From assembly GCA_003255025.1 (NCBI GenBank), contig QANY01008225.1:248001-312000 (forward strand): a DNA stretch of 64,000 bases. The letters run 5' to 3'. The notes under the pieces are model-generated. The model had not been told where the DNA came from and searched no databases. It worked only from the letters and a program-made list of their open reading frames with translations. This document shows positions 1-13,299 of the stretch, piece by piece. Numbering within the stretch: the stretch's first letter is position 1; every line of letters begins with the position of its first letter. Both the position numbers and the translations under genes were made by a program. This stretch comes from Datisca glomerata. Taxonomy: Eukaryota > Streptophyta > Magnoliopsida > Cucurbitales > Datiscaceae.

Positions 1-206
1 AATTATAGTACATGACCATGGTAGCCAACAGTTAAATTACCACGCACAATTTGTCTCACAATGAGGTAATAAAGTTTTTAGTTACAAGATTCACATGAAT
101 GCTTCATTCCTGATGGGAAAAGTATCTGACTAAAGAATCTAAAAATATCATTCTTACGGCAATAAAGATTGATGCTAAAAGAACCTCAATCCTTGGAAAG
201 GAGCAA

Positions 207-560
207 GAAACAATGTTTGATTCCATTAATACGCTATTCTACACAATAGTTGAACATTTCATTAGAACGCCAAGTAACGTTACTTCGCGTATCCATGACC
301 AATTAACCAATCTTAGGTGTCCTACCCTAAGTGACTTTGAGTGATACAAAAATATATTTTTGTCTACAATAATGTCTTAGGATGACAGCAATCAAACTTT
401 TTGGAAGGAAAACTTCATAAATGGCTTACCAAATTTGTATGCCCACAAAATTAGAACAATCAAAACAAATGACTTCTCTTATTTTACTTTTTTTATTCAC
501 TCCCAATTTTGTAAAACATTCAATAGTGTTCTTCTGAACTTTCGCTATGAATATAGTGCT
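207..560 (+). pseudogene. degenerate gag / coat-protein-like fragment
   Basis: One + frame with in-frame stops retains spaced motifs such as FDSINTLFYTIVEHF, LTNLRCPTLSDFE and FWKENFINGLPNLYAHKI. I associate these with plant retroelement gag or endogenous pararetrovirus coat-like polyproteins. There are at least two internal stops and no zinc knuckle, protease or RT was found downstream, so it is an isolated dead fragment. Assignment is from remembered family patterns. Confidence 0.5.
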
Positions 561-2080
561 TTATAATTTCAGTGCTACCTTCTTGCTTATATCGTCCTTT
601 TAGATAGCTCCAAACCCTCTTACATATATACATAGTGACGTATGTCCCTCCTTTTTCTTTCGCCAATTGTGTCCTTTCAGATTTTCACCATTACCTCAAA
701 CACTTTTCTCACATGGTGCCCATTTAGGTTTTTACTATAACCTCAAACTCTTATTTTCTTTCTTTTTTGTTGCCAAAATCATGCTTCTAAGTAATTTCAA
801 GAGTAATTTGCAATGCCATCTACATGTTTTGGATGTTGGAGGAAAGAATTGGAGAAAGTAAGAATGATAGAACGAATATTATGATTAAAAGGCTTTTTAT
901 TGACAAAAAATGCTAATGAATAAGGATTTGAAGAGGCTATGAGAAAATAAATTGTGGAATAAGATCTTTCGCAGTTTTAGAACGATTCTTTTGAAAACTA
1001 AAACACTTCGCATACCACTCTTTCACACTCATAGTGATCATTCTTTTTTCCTTTTTTCTCTTTTTTCGTACTCATTTTCTTTCTTTCTTTTGCAAGGTGA
1101 TATCTTGCTCATGACATATATATATTGAGGTATTAACTTATTTAAAGCAATGATTTTATTGTAGATAGATCTTCTTTATCGGAATAGGACTTTCATTTGG
1201 ATTGTAATGTAGGATAGGGTTTATAGTTGCCAAAAGAAAGGATATCAAAGGCTCAAAACTCATCTGAAAATGATATGTCTAAACCAATGATCATCGTTGA
1301 AGATTTTGCTGAACAAAGACTACCTCAGTATGAGCTTTGACATTTTGTTTTGAGAAATCAAAATTTGATATTTGCATATGAACTTTTTGCAACAACTACC
1401 CCCAGTTTGAAAAAAACACATTCAAAATTTCTGTTGAACACATTTTCCCCTAATGTAAGAAGACACTCTTAAAAGTATCACAAGGCTCACTTCGCTTTGA
1501 CTTTTTTATAATATTTTTTATATTTTTTCACCTTAGTCTCTTTCTTTTACCCCAATTTGAGAAATTTTTCAGCTTTTGAGACATGTATTTTGACAAAAGA
1601 ATAATTGCCCTAATGTAGAAGACTATTGGTTGGGTGTCATGAAATGAAGATTTTTTAATGCTCAATTGCGCTCCCAATGAATAAAAGTGTTAGGGATAAA
1701 AGAAATAGCGTCTCTAAATCATTTCCAATCAGAAATAAATTCAACAAGAACATTAACTCAGATAAGAATAATACATTTTTGTAATGTCTTTATTCACTAG
1801 GCAAAAGACTATTTTCACTTTCATTTATCTCTTCACTAAAAATAAGATTGTGAAATCTATATTTGATATTGCTTATACTTTTATTCTCAAAATCATCATT
1901 CCTAATATGGGTTGATTTGTTGGGTGAAAGAAAGAATATGACAATAATGAATGAAGCATTGGAATTCATTAAATTTGAAATGCATAGAAACGTGAATGGA
2001 ACAAAATTAGAATTGAAACTTAGAGAGGACTAAAAATAGACGAAACACGATAAGAAAATGCATAGCAAAAGCTTTTTTCA
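561..2080. other. AT-rich intergenic sequence, nothing recognised
   Basis: No conserved frame on either strand. It could hold the pol end of the minus-strand gypsy remnant that follows, but I could not read any protease or RT motif. Confidence 0.3.
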
Positions 2081-3400
2081 GACATTTGGTAGAGCTTTTA
2101 GATTATTGACATTAGCTCGTCACTCTTGAAAGTTCCTAAGAAGTATTGACAACTCAGTGACATCCCAATTATTGAACTTATAATCAGGGTAACAATGATA
2201 TATGAACACATCGATACATTACAACCATCGAAACATTCACCGCATCAAGTTGTTCCATTATCACATGAAGAGAGATGCTCCATGGAATTTATCATGGTAT
2301 TCTCATACTTTGGTGGAGACTTAGATATAATTATAGGTTGTCATCAGCTTTCTTGAAGTTTAGCCAACCGACTTTTGATTAACATTTGAACTCTAGCTTT
2401 CAACGTTGTGCAATTTTCATTTGAATGTCCTATTGCCCCAGTATGATAATCACGTCAAGTAGTTTGATCATACAACCTAAGATATGGTGGCTGGAGAGAC
2501 TCGTAAGGGATCAACACCAACTGATCATTCTGTATTAATTATGATAATAATTTCATGTAGTATATCAGAATTGTGTCATATTGGACAAACCGTTGGTTTG
2601 CTGGTGAGTAGGTGGTCTCACACTGAATCTTGGGTTGTTTTGAAATGTTGGTTGTTGAGAGTGATAATTGTATGACACTTACGAGATATTTGATACACAT
2701 GATGTCACAGATTTGGTTCATTCACTATACTTTGAAAATCCTGACTCGAGGTTCGCAGCTTGTAATGGATACATAAAATTTATTGTCTGTATATCTCCTT
2801 TATTTTTGCTTCGATGGCGACACTTTTTCTGCGGAGGATGCTTCTGACACAGCATCTAACATTCAACGATTTTTATCACATATTTTATTCCTTCACCAAT
2901 CACTATCATATCAGAAAAGTTGTTTGAAACATTATTAATCATTCTATTATAGAATAGAGATCTCAAGGTATTGATGAAATTGCGATCATTTCTTTTTCTT
3001 GATAAGACGGGTTGCACCTGAGCTGCTAATTCCCTTTTAATTTGAGTATATTCCTTAAACCTTTCAGTAGACTTTTTCTCCATCCTATGTAGATCAAAAC
3101 GATCAAGACCCATGTCCATATTGTACTTGTATTGTATCAAAAAAGTGTCATTTAAGTCTTTCCATCCTGTTGACTATCCAACTGGATGTACCAGAAATAT
3201 ACAACCCCCATTAGACTGTCTTGAAAATAAATGGATCAACAACTTATCATAATGCGCGCATGAAGTCATTTTTTTGTAATATATGATAATGTGACTCCCC
3301 AGGCATGTACTGCAATCATTTTTTTCAAACTCAGATAGTATGAATTTGTGATGGATGGTTACATCTAGGACTAAGAGCAATTAGGTTGCATCAATGATAC
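2080..3400 (-). pseudogene. degenerate Ty3/gypsy gag on the minus strand
   Basis: Read from high to low coordinates, the - strand gives gag-type pieces in shifting frames. DKLLIH followed by a degraded SL-G block lies near 3240-3210. YKYNMDMGLDRFDLHRMEKK and STERFKEYTQ, then ELAAQVQPVLS, lie at 3140-2995. A DYHTGAIGHSNENCTTLK block near 2450-2395 resembles the short motif that follows gag in plant gypsy polyproteins. Frameshifts and stops break it. No LTR pair could be delimited. A stretch near 4935-4965 loosely resembles a primer-binding region on the - strand, which would place the missing 5' LTR beyond about 4970. Confidence 0.65.
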
Positions 3401-6400
3401 TATACACATCTGTTCCTTCTATAGCACATAACCTCTCTTCTAGAAAATCTAACTTATCACTCGTTAGTGAATTTTCACTTAGCTTGGTAACGGGCTTCTA
3501 TGCTTTTGGGTCATCAAAACCAGGTATGATGATTGGCTCATTATCATGTTCTCCTTGGGAGGTGGAAATTTGATTGTGGCCATGTGCCAGTGTTAGGGTG
3601 TTGTACCTAGTTTTTCTTTAATGAATAAGTTCTTGGGACTTAGAAATGGGTAGTGCTGCATATTTACTGGTATCGATGTAGCATGCTAAAAATTGATCCA
3701 CGTGATGATGTTGGTAGGTTGGAGTGAATCCAATAGGGTAAAGTGGAGTATCATTTGACAGTTGATCTTATGATAATGGAGCCCTTTATGAATTTTCAGG
3801 ACATGCTTTTCCTTTGCTCGTGGCGAGGAGTTCGAGCATTCTAACCGTTTACTCTTCCAGCTCCCTAATTTATTGTTTCATTTCCTCTCGCGATTGCTCT
3901 CTATTGTTTAGCCATAATTCTAGCTCGAGATGATGCTCCTTATGGATAATGGAGGCGTACCGAATGAGTTTTTGTTCTCTTTCATTTTTATTTTTTCACA
4001 ATGAAAAAAATAAAATTATATTAGTGATGCATGAAGGAGAGAAAAGAAACTACAATGTATGAAGGAATGAGAGAAACTTTAATGCATGAAGAAGAAGATC
4101 ACAATGCATGAAAGAATCAATGACCTATAGTATAATGAAGTAAATGATGAACCTACGATGCATGAACCTATAATGCACATAAGAAATAACAAACTTCTAA
4201 TGCGGGAAATGGAGAATAACATACAAATAATGAGTTACAAAAATGTTGATGGATGGTGTTAATGATAATTCTAAAAAATGGAGAAAAATAAGATTCGTCA
4301 CTAAAAATTATTCTACTTGTATGCTAAAATTGTGACAATAGTAATCAATGATGTATATAGTGATGAAAATGATACTTCTATGGTGGTGATGATGATGATG
4401 CCGACTTAACTTGGAAAAAGAACAAAAAAAAATTATGACTGAGAACATGCACAACATAAATATTCAATGCGTCCTACTTAACACATTCAGAAGACCCTAG
4501 GATTTAGTTCTTATTGTTCATTGGGGGGCTTTAAGGTTGTCTAAATATGTGTGGTTAGGGTCTAAACTCTCTTAATAAACGCTTAGGTTGTCCATACTGT
4601 TATCCAAACAGAGTAACATGAGCCTCCAAATGGTATCCCGAAATGGTCGACCTGAGTGAGAACTTTCATGAGCCTGCACAGGAACCGAAATTCCATGAAG
4701 GTATTCCACTGCTCATTCTCGCTAATCCTTAAGGGGAAGCCTGTGTACGGGGCTAGTGTATGTATGCAAAATTAGAAATTAGATAAACAAATATACACTA
4801 TAAAAACAAACTATACACAACTACAAGTATGAATAAGTACAACAATTAATCAAATAAACGAACAAAGAGCCACAAAAGGATAACGTATGATAAAATTTTG
4901 GCTTGACTCTCTATCAATCTAAAAATGGTTAGACCGATTACGTCCCCAGTCGAGTATCCAAGTTGTCACAACGTGCCTGCAGCACGGAGTGGCAATTGAA
5001 AAATCATTTTAGAAACAAAAATTTAGAGTCGACACCAATCATTTTAAGGCGTCACTGATCACCCAATTTTAAAAAATAAAAATTTTGGTCTACAAAAACT
5101 CAAAGTTGATTCAAGAGTCATTTATGTGTGGAGCATGTATTAGCACCCTATAACACTCATTATTAAAATGGTTACCAAATTCAATCAAACGCTATCCAAA
5201 TTATATTAAAAATAAATGAATAAATAAGAGTGAAAGAAATTTATTTTTGGATGTCCCATTAGATATATTGTTGTATCATAACATGAATCAAAATAAATGG
5301 CATTTAATGGGTTGTACAAAGACCATTGAAAAATATTTGTTTAAATCAAAGTATTATTAGAGTCATTATCAGTATCCCAAAAATAACTCTTTATCTCAGT
5401 AGTTTGAGAAGTTTGATATTCCAAAAATCTCAAATTCCGTCATCGAGATTTCAGTCAAAAAATTTGATAAAGATAACATGATTTAAATTTACATGTTATT
5501 TTGTGACCAAGCATATACATGTTATTACAAGTGAATAGGACATAAATCACATACATATATATGTTGTTATAAATGAATTAAACATGAATCATATTTTAAA
5601 CATGCTAATATAAGAGTGCTGAAATAAAATGTAAAGAAAGCTATATTAATAACTATATAAAAGAAATAAATAGATGAAAAGTTATAATCACATTAGTTGT
5701 AGGATGCAAAGTGGCGAAAAATGTGTGAAATAAAAATGAATATGCAAAACATGTGAAAGAAGATAAATGTAAACGATATGCAATGAAGTAAATATAAAAT
5801 AAATATATATTAGAAAAAAATAGAAAAAAGAGAGAAAATTAAAATGAAAAAAACAAACAAAAAAAACAAAGCAAATACAAAAAATAAATAAATAAAGGGG
5901 AGGGGGACAGCATAAATTGTAATATTAAAAAAACAAATTAAGAATAATTTTTTTATACATATGTACATGTAAAATTTCATAAACTAATATATATAGACAC
6001 ACACTAAGAATATGTATATATATAGACACACTGAGAATACATAATTGATATAAATATACCCTTTATTTTTGCCTAAGTAGTTTCCTAATTATCATTTTTT
6101 AATTAATAATTACTATTCAAATAGCAAAGAAAATTTACAGATGATAACTAGTTAAACCGAACGCCACACAACAATATGATAAAATCTCTAAGTAAAAAGT
6201 ATTTTGGGGTGTAAATATACATTTTTAGACTACTTAGTTTACTAATTACCATTATTTCATTTCTTCCATGATTGTTAATCAAATATAAAAGGAATGATCA
6301 TGGACGGTTAACTAGTTCAAATAAATGTCACGAAAAAATAGCAACAAGGTCTAAAAAAAATTGTATGAACAAAAAAGATTCAAAGTTTAAATATTAGCAT

Positions 6401-7100
6401 AATCTTTATCCATATAGATATTGAACTCTCTACTTGACATTTTATGTATTTTTTATGTATGAGAAATTATCATAGGAGATTTTTTACATACAATGTACAC
6501 TTCAACCAATTAAAGGGTTGATTCGTATTGAATTAATTTGCACCTCTCAAATGCTTTATTCCCGTACTCATTGATTGAGTTGATGACAAAGATATCTCAT
6601 TATCAAGTTTGAAGAAAATCATCAATGTATTCAAATAAAACTCAATATTAAGAGTAAAAATGAAGAAGAAGAGAAAAAACACTTAAACTTTTATTTATGA
6701 AAAAGAAAATACTACATGAGTTTGAATGATAAATGATAAAGAACAATGAACAATATATCTTGTTAGCTAAAATTAAAAAAATTTAAACTATATCGAAAAA
6801 TGAGAGAAGATGAATAGATGAATAAAAAATGCAAACTCGCATCCCCTCTCTCTTAGAAAATCTCTCATATTTCTCACTCTTTCTAAAAAATCACTTTCCT
6901 TTTCTCCAAAGACCTCCTTCAAGTGAATGACTCATTCTCTATTTATAGACGAAATTAGAGTTTACCTTTTTCCTTTTAGTCCATATGCTCATTTTTTTAT
7001 TTTTTTAGTCATTGAGCTTTTTTTCTTATTTTTAGTCATTAAGTTATTTTTCAAATCATACACATAATCTTAGAATAGTGTACGGACAAAAAAATAAATG
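3400..7100. other. AT-rich flank of the gypsy remnant
   Basis: Probably the 5' internal region and decayed LTR of the minus-strand gypsy remnant, plus A-rich low-complexity sequence around 5815-5910. No gene, RNA or bounded element could be supported. Confidence 0.3.
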
Positions 7101-7129
7101 TACATTTTTAAAGTATTGAACCAGATAAA

Positions 7130-7640
7130 ATATGGTATCAACAGTTTTGTTTATCCGAGAAAGGTCAGCTCAATTGTTGAGGCAATCAAGGCAAAAAGAG
7201 TAACATTATTACCAATGATGTCCCAGACCTTTGATAAAAATGAGCAGAAAAACCATCTGGGCCTTGGCTTTTGTAAGGTTGCATTGAAAAAATTACCTGC
7301 TTAATATGATCCTCTGTGAAAGGTTTTGAAAGCTCCACATTCATCTCCTGAGAGACTAATTGGGGGATAAACCTAACAGCCGAAAGATATTAAATCATTT
7401 GATGAATATGATAAAAATTATTTACTGCAGTGATCAGTAAAAACAACAACTATATTTTCATTTGAATCTCTCCAAACACTATTTTCATTTCAAGGATGGC
7501 ATTTTTCTTTTTCCTATTAGAAGCCCAGGAATGGAAGTATTTAGTGTTTTTATCCCATCAAACCACCAGCTAGCTTTAGCCCTCTGCGTCCAATAGGTCT
7601 TCTCTTGAAGCACCTTTATCTTCTCTTAATACAAGAGTTT
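7130..7640 (-). pseudogene. LINE reverse-transcriptase fragment, N-terminal part
   Basis: On the - strand, 7630-7490 reads TYWTQRAKASW, then after a frameshift DKNTKYFHSWASNRKKKNAI. From about 7370 it reads LSKPFTEDHIKQVIFSM, then SQGPDGFSAHFYQR. These are the conserved blocks immediately before and at the start of plant LINE RT domains. The fragment is frameshifted and lacks the catalytic region. It is separate from the LINE in the kinase intron. Confidence 0.75.
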
Positions 7641-7780
7641 TTTTTTTTTCATAGGATATTTTGTCTTTAATTTCCTCACCACCACTTACCTAGGCCATAT
7701 TAAATGATAATTAACATATTTGGAAAAATGTGTTTTGCACCTATCTTTCTACCTACTAAATGTAGGTGTGCAAATCTCTA

Positions 7781-8776
7781 TCTTTACTATATTAAAAGAG
7801 GTTTAACGAGGATAAAATTTTTATTTCTCATTTTATCCTTTAAGCCCAATTAATATATGATATATATTAAGTTTTTTTGTTATTTAAGTCATTTAAACTC
7901 TAGTCACTAATTATTCTTTTATTAATACTTTAATTTTTTTAGTGTTTTATATAATTATATTTTTAGGAATGTGATGGATCACATATATTATTTTAGAGAT
8001 CTTTATATTATGAGCATTGTTTTGTCAATAACAACGAGTTAGTGTCTATCTGCAATATTTTTATTTTATTATGTAGTTTTTTAATTTTAGAAGAAATGCA
8101 AGAATTTTTATTAGAATTGATGATATCTAGACAAATTTTTTTTATTTTAAATATAATCTTGTCACAAGTTTTCAAAAAACATCAAATATAACACTTTTAT
8201 AAAATATTCATCAATTTTAGCAATTTGATTTAAATTTAATAGTATATCTATTTTATAGTTACTAATATACCCTCTCTCTGGAATTTCATAATTATCTGAC
8301 AATTATCATTCATCTCTCTCAATCTGTCTCTCTCCATCTAACTCTTATTATGGTTATATATATATATATATAATATTATATTTACATGTATATGTACGTA
8401 ATATATTGTATGTATATATATAATATATTATATACACGCATATTATATATATATATATATATGAGTGAGAGAAGGAGAGATAGAGTGAGAGATCAGGAGA
8501 GAGAGAGTGAAAGATAAGGAGAGAGAGAGATTAAATTAGAGAGGGAGATATAAGGAGAGAGAGATTAAATTTTACCTAATTAATCAGAAATCTGGAGGAT
8601 TTCCAGAGAGAGAGTATAATATGTAGTTTTCTATTATTTATTTATTTATTATACGTTAATAAAGGGTAAAATAGGTAATTTCTTATTTTTTATTATGGGT
8701 CCATTCACAATGGTTATTTTCGATGATTATAAAACTATTTATCTATTTTTGTATTAAGATATTAAAAGATTGCTAG
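7781..8776 (+). mobile_element. possible non-autonomous Helitron-like element
   Basis: The start TCTTTACTATATTAAAAG (after A at 7780) resembles plant Helitron 5' ends. CTAG at 8773-8776 followed by T fits the 3' CTRR rule and A|T target. The expected GC-rich 3' hairpin is not obvious, so this is tentative. Inside lie (TA)n runs around 8351-8376 and 8450-8462, and GA-rich purine repeats at 8460-8570. Confidence 0.35.
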
Positions 8777-9239
8777 TCCTGTATAAAGCCCAATTTTTAA
8801 TGTCCATACTCGTAGTAAAATAGTTTGTAGAATATAATTTTCTATTCTTAAATAATTCTAAGTTTCTTTTCTATCTTACGATATTAAATTTGTTAGAATT
8901 ATGTATTTTTTAATTAAAAAATTCTTGTATATAATTTATCATCTTGAGATGATGCACGCTTTATCAAGTTTTCTTTCATCTACAATAACTATATTATAAA
9001 TATCATATCCAGATGATACATGATCTGTTTGAATATCCTTTTATCGTTAATAGTTTAACTGTAAATATGAGAAAATTATCATTATCATTTTTATTTTTAT
9101 TTTAGAGATTTATAATATTTTGAAATCTGATATATTTATTTCAATGTCAATAATAATTTAAAACTTCTTGTAAAATTTTAAAATTCTTCCATTCGTGCAA
9201 AACATATGCTTTTCTACTATAGTGAGAAAAAATATGTTG

Positions 9240-10640
9240 CATATGTGTGTGAAGAATGAAAGGAACCAAAAGAATCTGTTTAGGTTTCCGAGACTATATC
9301 AATATGGTTTCCTCATCAATTTCGGATATTAAAATCTACATCCGTTAAAAGGCCACTGACCATAAGGATATAGTCTTTAACTAGAGTTTTTTTTATCATC
9401 TTAGTGTTCAATAATACTCTTTATAAATATCTTTGGAGATTAATAGTCATACTAGCTTCCATTGAGAATGAATTTATTCTACCTCCAACATATTTTCCAT
9501 ATAATGCTAATATGTAGAATGAAGCTAAAATTCAATCTATCTCCAAATTTGATATCAATTTTATTTTTCTTAGTGGAACTCTAACAAAGATCTAGGGTAA
9601 AGTTAATTAGGAACCCACTTGATTCTTTTCACAGTTTAATTAAAGTCCCAATTAATAACCATTAACGTCCAAAGTATTTTCAATCACTTGTACACGTAAT
9701 AGGATAATAGGCTTTGAATTACTGAAAAAATAATAAAAATCTTAATTATGACATATACATTCTAATTAAACAATGCATATTAAAATATGAAATAAAAACT
9801 AAAAATAATCATATGTAATAATACACAACAGTCACCCAACGTTCATAAATGTTGGCACGTTTAGGCAAACACACATTTAAAAATCATGTAGAATAATTCA
9901 ATTCAATTAATCACTAATATGGGTGTTATACCTTATACTCCGCTAGTCTGATATTAATATCAAGTAATTAACTAATGTTATGGTGCTTCGATCTCTCAAA
10001 ATAAACAATAAGAATCGCTTGTGCAAAATACTACAAACGTGTATCAAGTGTATACCATTATTTCACACTCATACTCATGCCAAGTGGGCAATTCATACTT
10101 AAGCAGGTCGTTCCCATTTATTCACTTATGAACATGATCACAACGAAAATCATACTTGTAATATCTAATGCTTCATATATCTTTCTTTAGGGAGCTTCCA
10201 ATATTGAAGATGATATACCCTAGCATCTTAGTGTGTCGATTAAGAATCTCGCTCCCACTTGATTTAAGACGTGAGTTTTTATTATTGTGACTTACTAAGT
10301 TTCATTAGGTATTTAGCCTACCTAATCTTGTATAACATGCGTTAACGAGCATGCTGAATTGATAATTTTTAGGTTAATACAATTTTATATAAATTATAAT
10401 AATCTCATAATTTAGTTAAAATAATTAAATTTTTAGCATTATTATAAACTTAAAATCACATCTAATTAACTTAATAACATGCTTCTAGGGTTAGTTATTT
10501 TATGTTTGTGATTGATTATGCTTACTTTTATCTTTCATTGTACAAACACATACGTGTTTATCATTTTAAAAATCTAAAGTCACATTATATCTAAAAGTGA
10601 ATGCATAAAATAAAATTATAAAACCATACTTGGACAGAAA
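9240..10640 (-). mobile_element. LTR-like copia-associated sequence, inverted copy of 45992-47430
   Basis: Read on the - strand, this stretch follows the sequence at 45992-47430 block by block. Shared blocks include ATAATTTTATTTTATGCA, GCGAGATTCTTAATC, GTGAAATAATGGTATACAC and CCGAAATTGATG. Both copies begin TGT. It carries no coding sequence and is probably a decayed solo LTR of a copia-type family. Divergence is substantial and ends are approximate. Confidence 0.55.
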
Positions 10641-11216
10641 ACATAATTTTTAAAGCGATAGGTACAAAAGGTAAATATAAACATATCTTAAGAGACAACT
10701 CTAGCACGCATGACTCTCAACATATCTTAAGTTTAAAATCTGAAAAAAAAAATATTCAAGACGCGATCCTTCGACCTTACAACCGTCCACCATCACCTTG
10801 CCATCGCATCCACCGCTGGCTACCATAACTCGCCGAATCACGAGATTCATTTCATTTGAATGAACTAAACTGTGAAAAACTCATCAATTTCATCACACCA
10901 ATGTGTTTATTCAACCTCAATTTACACCTGGAAAACGTCTGCATTTGATATTCATTATGAAAAATGAAATTACCGGACTTTGAGTTATCTTTCCAGAGAC
11001 GCTTGAATCGACTAAATCCGATGAAAAAATGAAGATGAATGAAATAGTTCGAAATCTGGACTCTGCTTCAATTTATAATATTGGTATCCCTCTCTTCTAT
11101 CCTGTTGTTCAACAATATATAAAATAACGGGATAAATTTCAATTAGAATTTAAAAATTTGATATAAAATCTCTATTGTTTGGTTTGTTCTTTTAGAGCTT
11201 TATTCTATTCGGTTTG

Positions 11217-11571
11217 ATATAACTTAGGGGTGCAATTTTTTTTTACCGAACTAATCTGAACTAAAAGTTATCGGAATGGTTTGTTATTTAAGAGCTTTAT
11301 TCTATTCGGTTTGATATAATAAAAGAACCAATGTTTTTAGTTCGCTTTATTAGTTTTCAAACTGAACTTATTAAAAACTTTAGTTTTCATTATTTTTTAA
11401 AACTTTTTATTACGTAGGCCGAACAGAATCGAACCGAAATTTTTTATTTTGTTCAAAATTTTTATGTACGGTTCGGTTAGATTCGACAATATTACTGAAC
11501 CAAAACTTTAGTTCGTTTCAATTTTTATGAAAAACTGAGCCGGATCGAAACTTGAACACCCTAGTCTAACT
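11217..11571. mobile_element. hAT-like MITE, 339 bp
   Basis: The terminal sequences TAGGGGTGCAA (from 11225) and TTGAACACCCTA (to 11563) form short inverted repeats of the hAT type. Flanks ATATAACT and GTCTAACT match at 6 of 8 positions, as an aged 8-bp target duplication would. The interior has repeated GAACCGA/TTCGGTT-like words. No coding capacity. Confidence 0.55.
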
Positions 11572-12930
11572 TCAGAATAACATTATAAAAGCATTACTTA
11601 GTGAAACTCAAGGTAAATTCAGAAGGTTTTATGCTCCTACATGCTAGAGATTAAAAAATGGAGAGCTGTGAGTTTCTGAAAGAATTGAAGGGGTAAGTTG
11701 AAGGTTTTAAATGTGATCGATGCGATCGTGAGAAGTGAAAATGGAGTTTTGAGGAGAAATGTGTAGAAGGATTTAGCTGGGGAAGTGACTGCCATTTTGG
11801 TTTTTAGAAGCCGTTTATGACATTTTCACACGAGGGATTCACGTGTAAGCAATCTTCATTTTCTATTAAACGAAAAGTTTGATGGATGATATGATATAAT
11901 GCGGTGAAGAAAAGCTAAAATGTAAAATATTGAAAAATTTCATCAAATAGTAAATTTTTACCATCGATTAATGTCAAGTTTTTTCAAATATTTAGAATTC
12001 TCTCACTTTTATCTAGTTTTTTAATTGAAATGTTTTTATTTGGACTAATTTACCCTTTTGTGGTTGGTATTTTTTTTTGATTGTTTTAAATAGGTTATTA
12101 TTTTTCCTAGCTTTAAGGTAATTACCTAGATCAACTCCATGATCAAGTTTTTCCCAAATTTTAAGATAATATTTTCCATTAATTTTTTATTTTTTACTTT
12201 TATAGTTACTTTTATTATTATTATTTATTGTATATTTAATGAAGATTCATATTATATGGTGAGAGGCTTATGAATTAGATTCCTTTTTAAATTATAACTT
12301 TTTCATCTCTGTGATTTTATTAAATTTTGAAATATTTTGACAATTATTCCTATGTTCTTGGAAGGAAAACTTTCATGAATAGTTAGCTTCTCTTTAATAT
12401 TTTCTAGATTTTTTTTCCAGTTACCTTTTTAAGGTAGCTTTCTTCTTATTTAATGTCGAACTTGTTTTTAAAAGATACTTTCATTGTTGAGAGTAAGAGT
12501 AATACGACTAACCTAACTATCTAACACTAATAAGTAATAACACTATCTTCCATTTTTAACAAAAAATCTTAAAGGAATAATATATTCAGAAGTTTACCAA
12601 ACTATGTAGGCATAAAAATATAAAAAAAGATGATATAATTTATCATTATGATCAAATTATGATCAAATTGTAAGAGTATATTTAACATTTTAACCGTGAA
12701 AAAAATTAAAGAACAAACACTAAATTAGTCATTTTTAATGTGGGTGTGTATTTTTCAAAAACTTAAGAGTATGGAGTATCCTTTTTTTTTTCAAGAACCG
12801 GTTGGACATGATTCTCTCCGGTGGAACACGAGAAACTCCTCATTCTCAATTGCAACATTTCCTAGTCAGTAAATAGTCAAAGTTAAGACGACGATGTCAG
12901 TCTCCTAAGTCCTCACTCTCTAACCAGTAA
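11572..12930. other. intergenic sequence upstream of the kinase gene
   Basis: AT-rich, with no conserved frame. The stretch from about 12780 becomes less AT-rich and probably begins the kinase promoter. Confidence 0.4.
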
Positions 12931-12945
12931 CCAACACGTGTCAAA
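12931..12945. promoter_or_regulatory. G-box / ABRE-like element upstream of the kinase leader
   Basis: The sequence ACACGTGTCA contains the palindromic G-box core CACGTG at 12935-12940. It lies roughly 2 kb upstream of the start codon but only about 0.4-0.5 kb upstream of the proposed leader donor. bZIP and bHLH factors bind such cores in plants. Function here is inference. Confidence 0.35.
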
Positions 12946-13299
12946 ATGACGCCATTTGCGGACGTGAGAACCAACAATTAACTGAGCTTGATAGAAAGGG
13001 TTGGCGTCCGCTCTGTTCCTGTAGGAAATTAGGCACAGAGAATCCGAAGAGAAAAAAAAGGGAAATTCCCTTGAAAACGAGTACCATAGATAAAGTTTAA
13101 TAATATAAAGATCATTTTTATTATTTTAAAGATATAAATATTCTTATTTTTATTATTCTATAATATATCATGATGAAATAAAAAATATTTTATTAAATTA
13201 TGATTTAATAAATATTAATTTTAATATAAAATTATTAGATCATGATATCATAAGGGTTAATTTTAACATAAATTACTGGGTGATGGTCTAACATAACTC

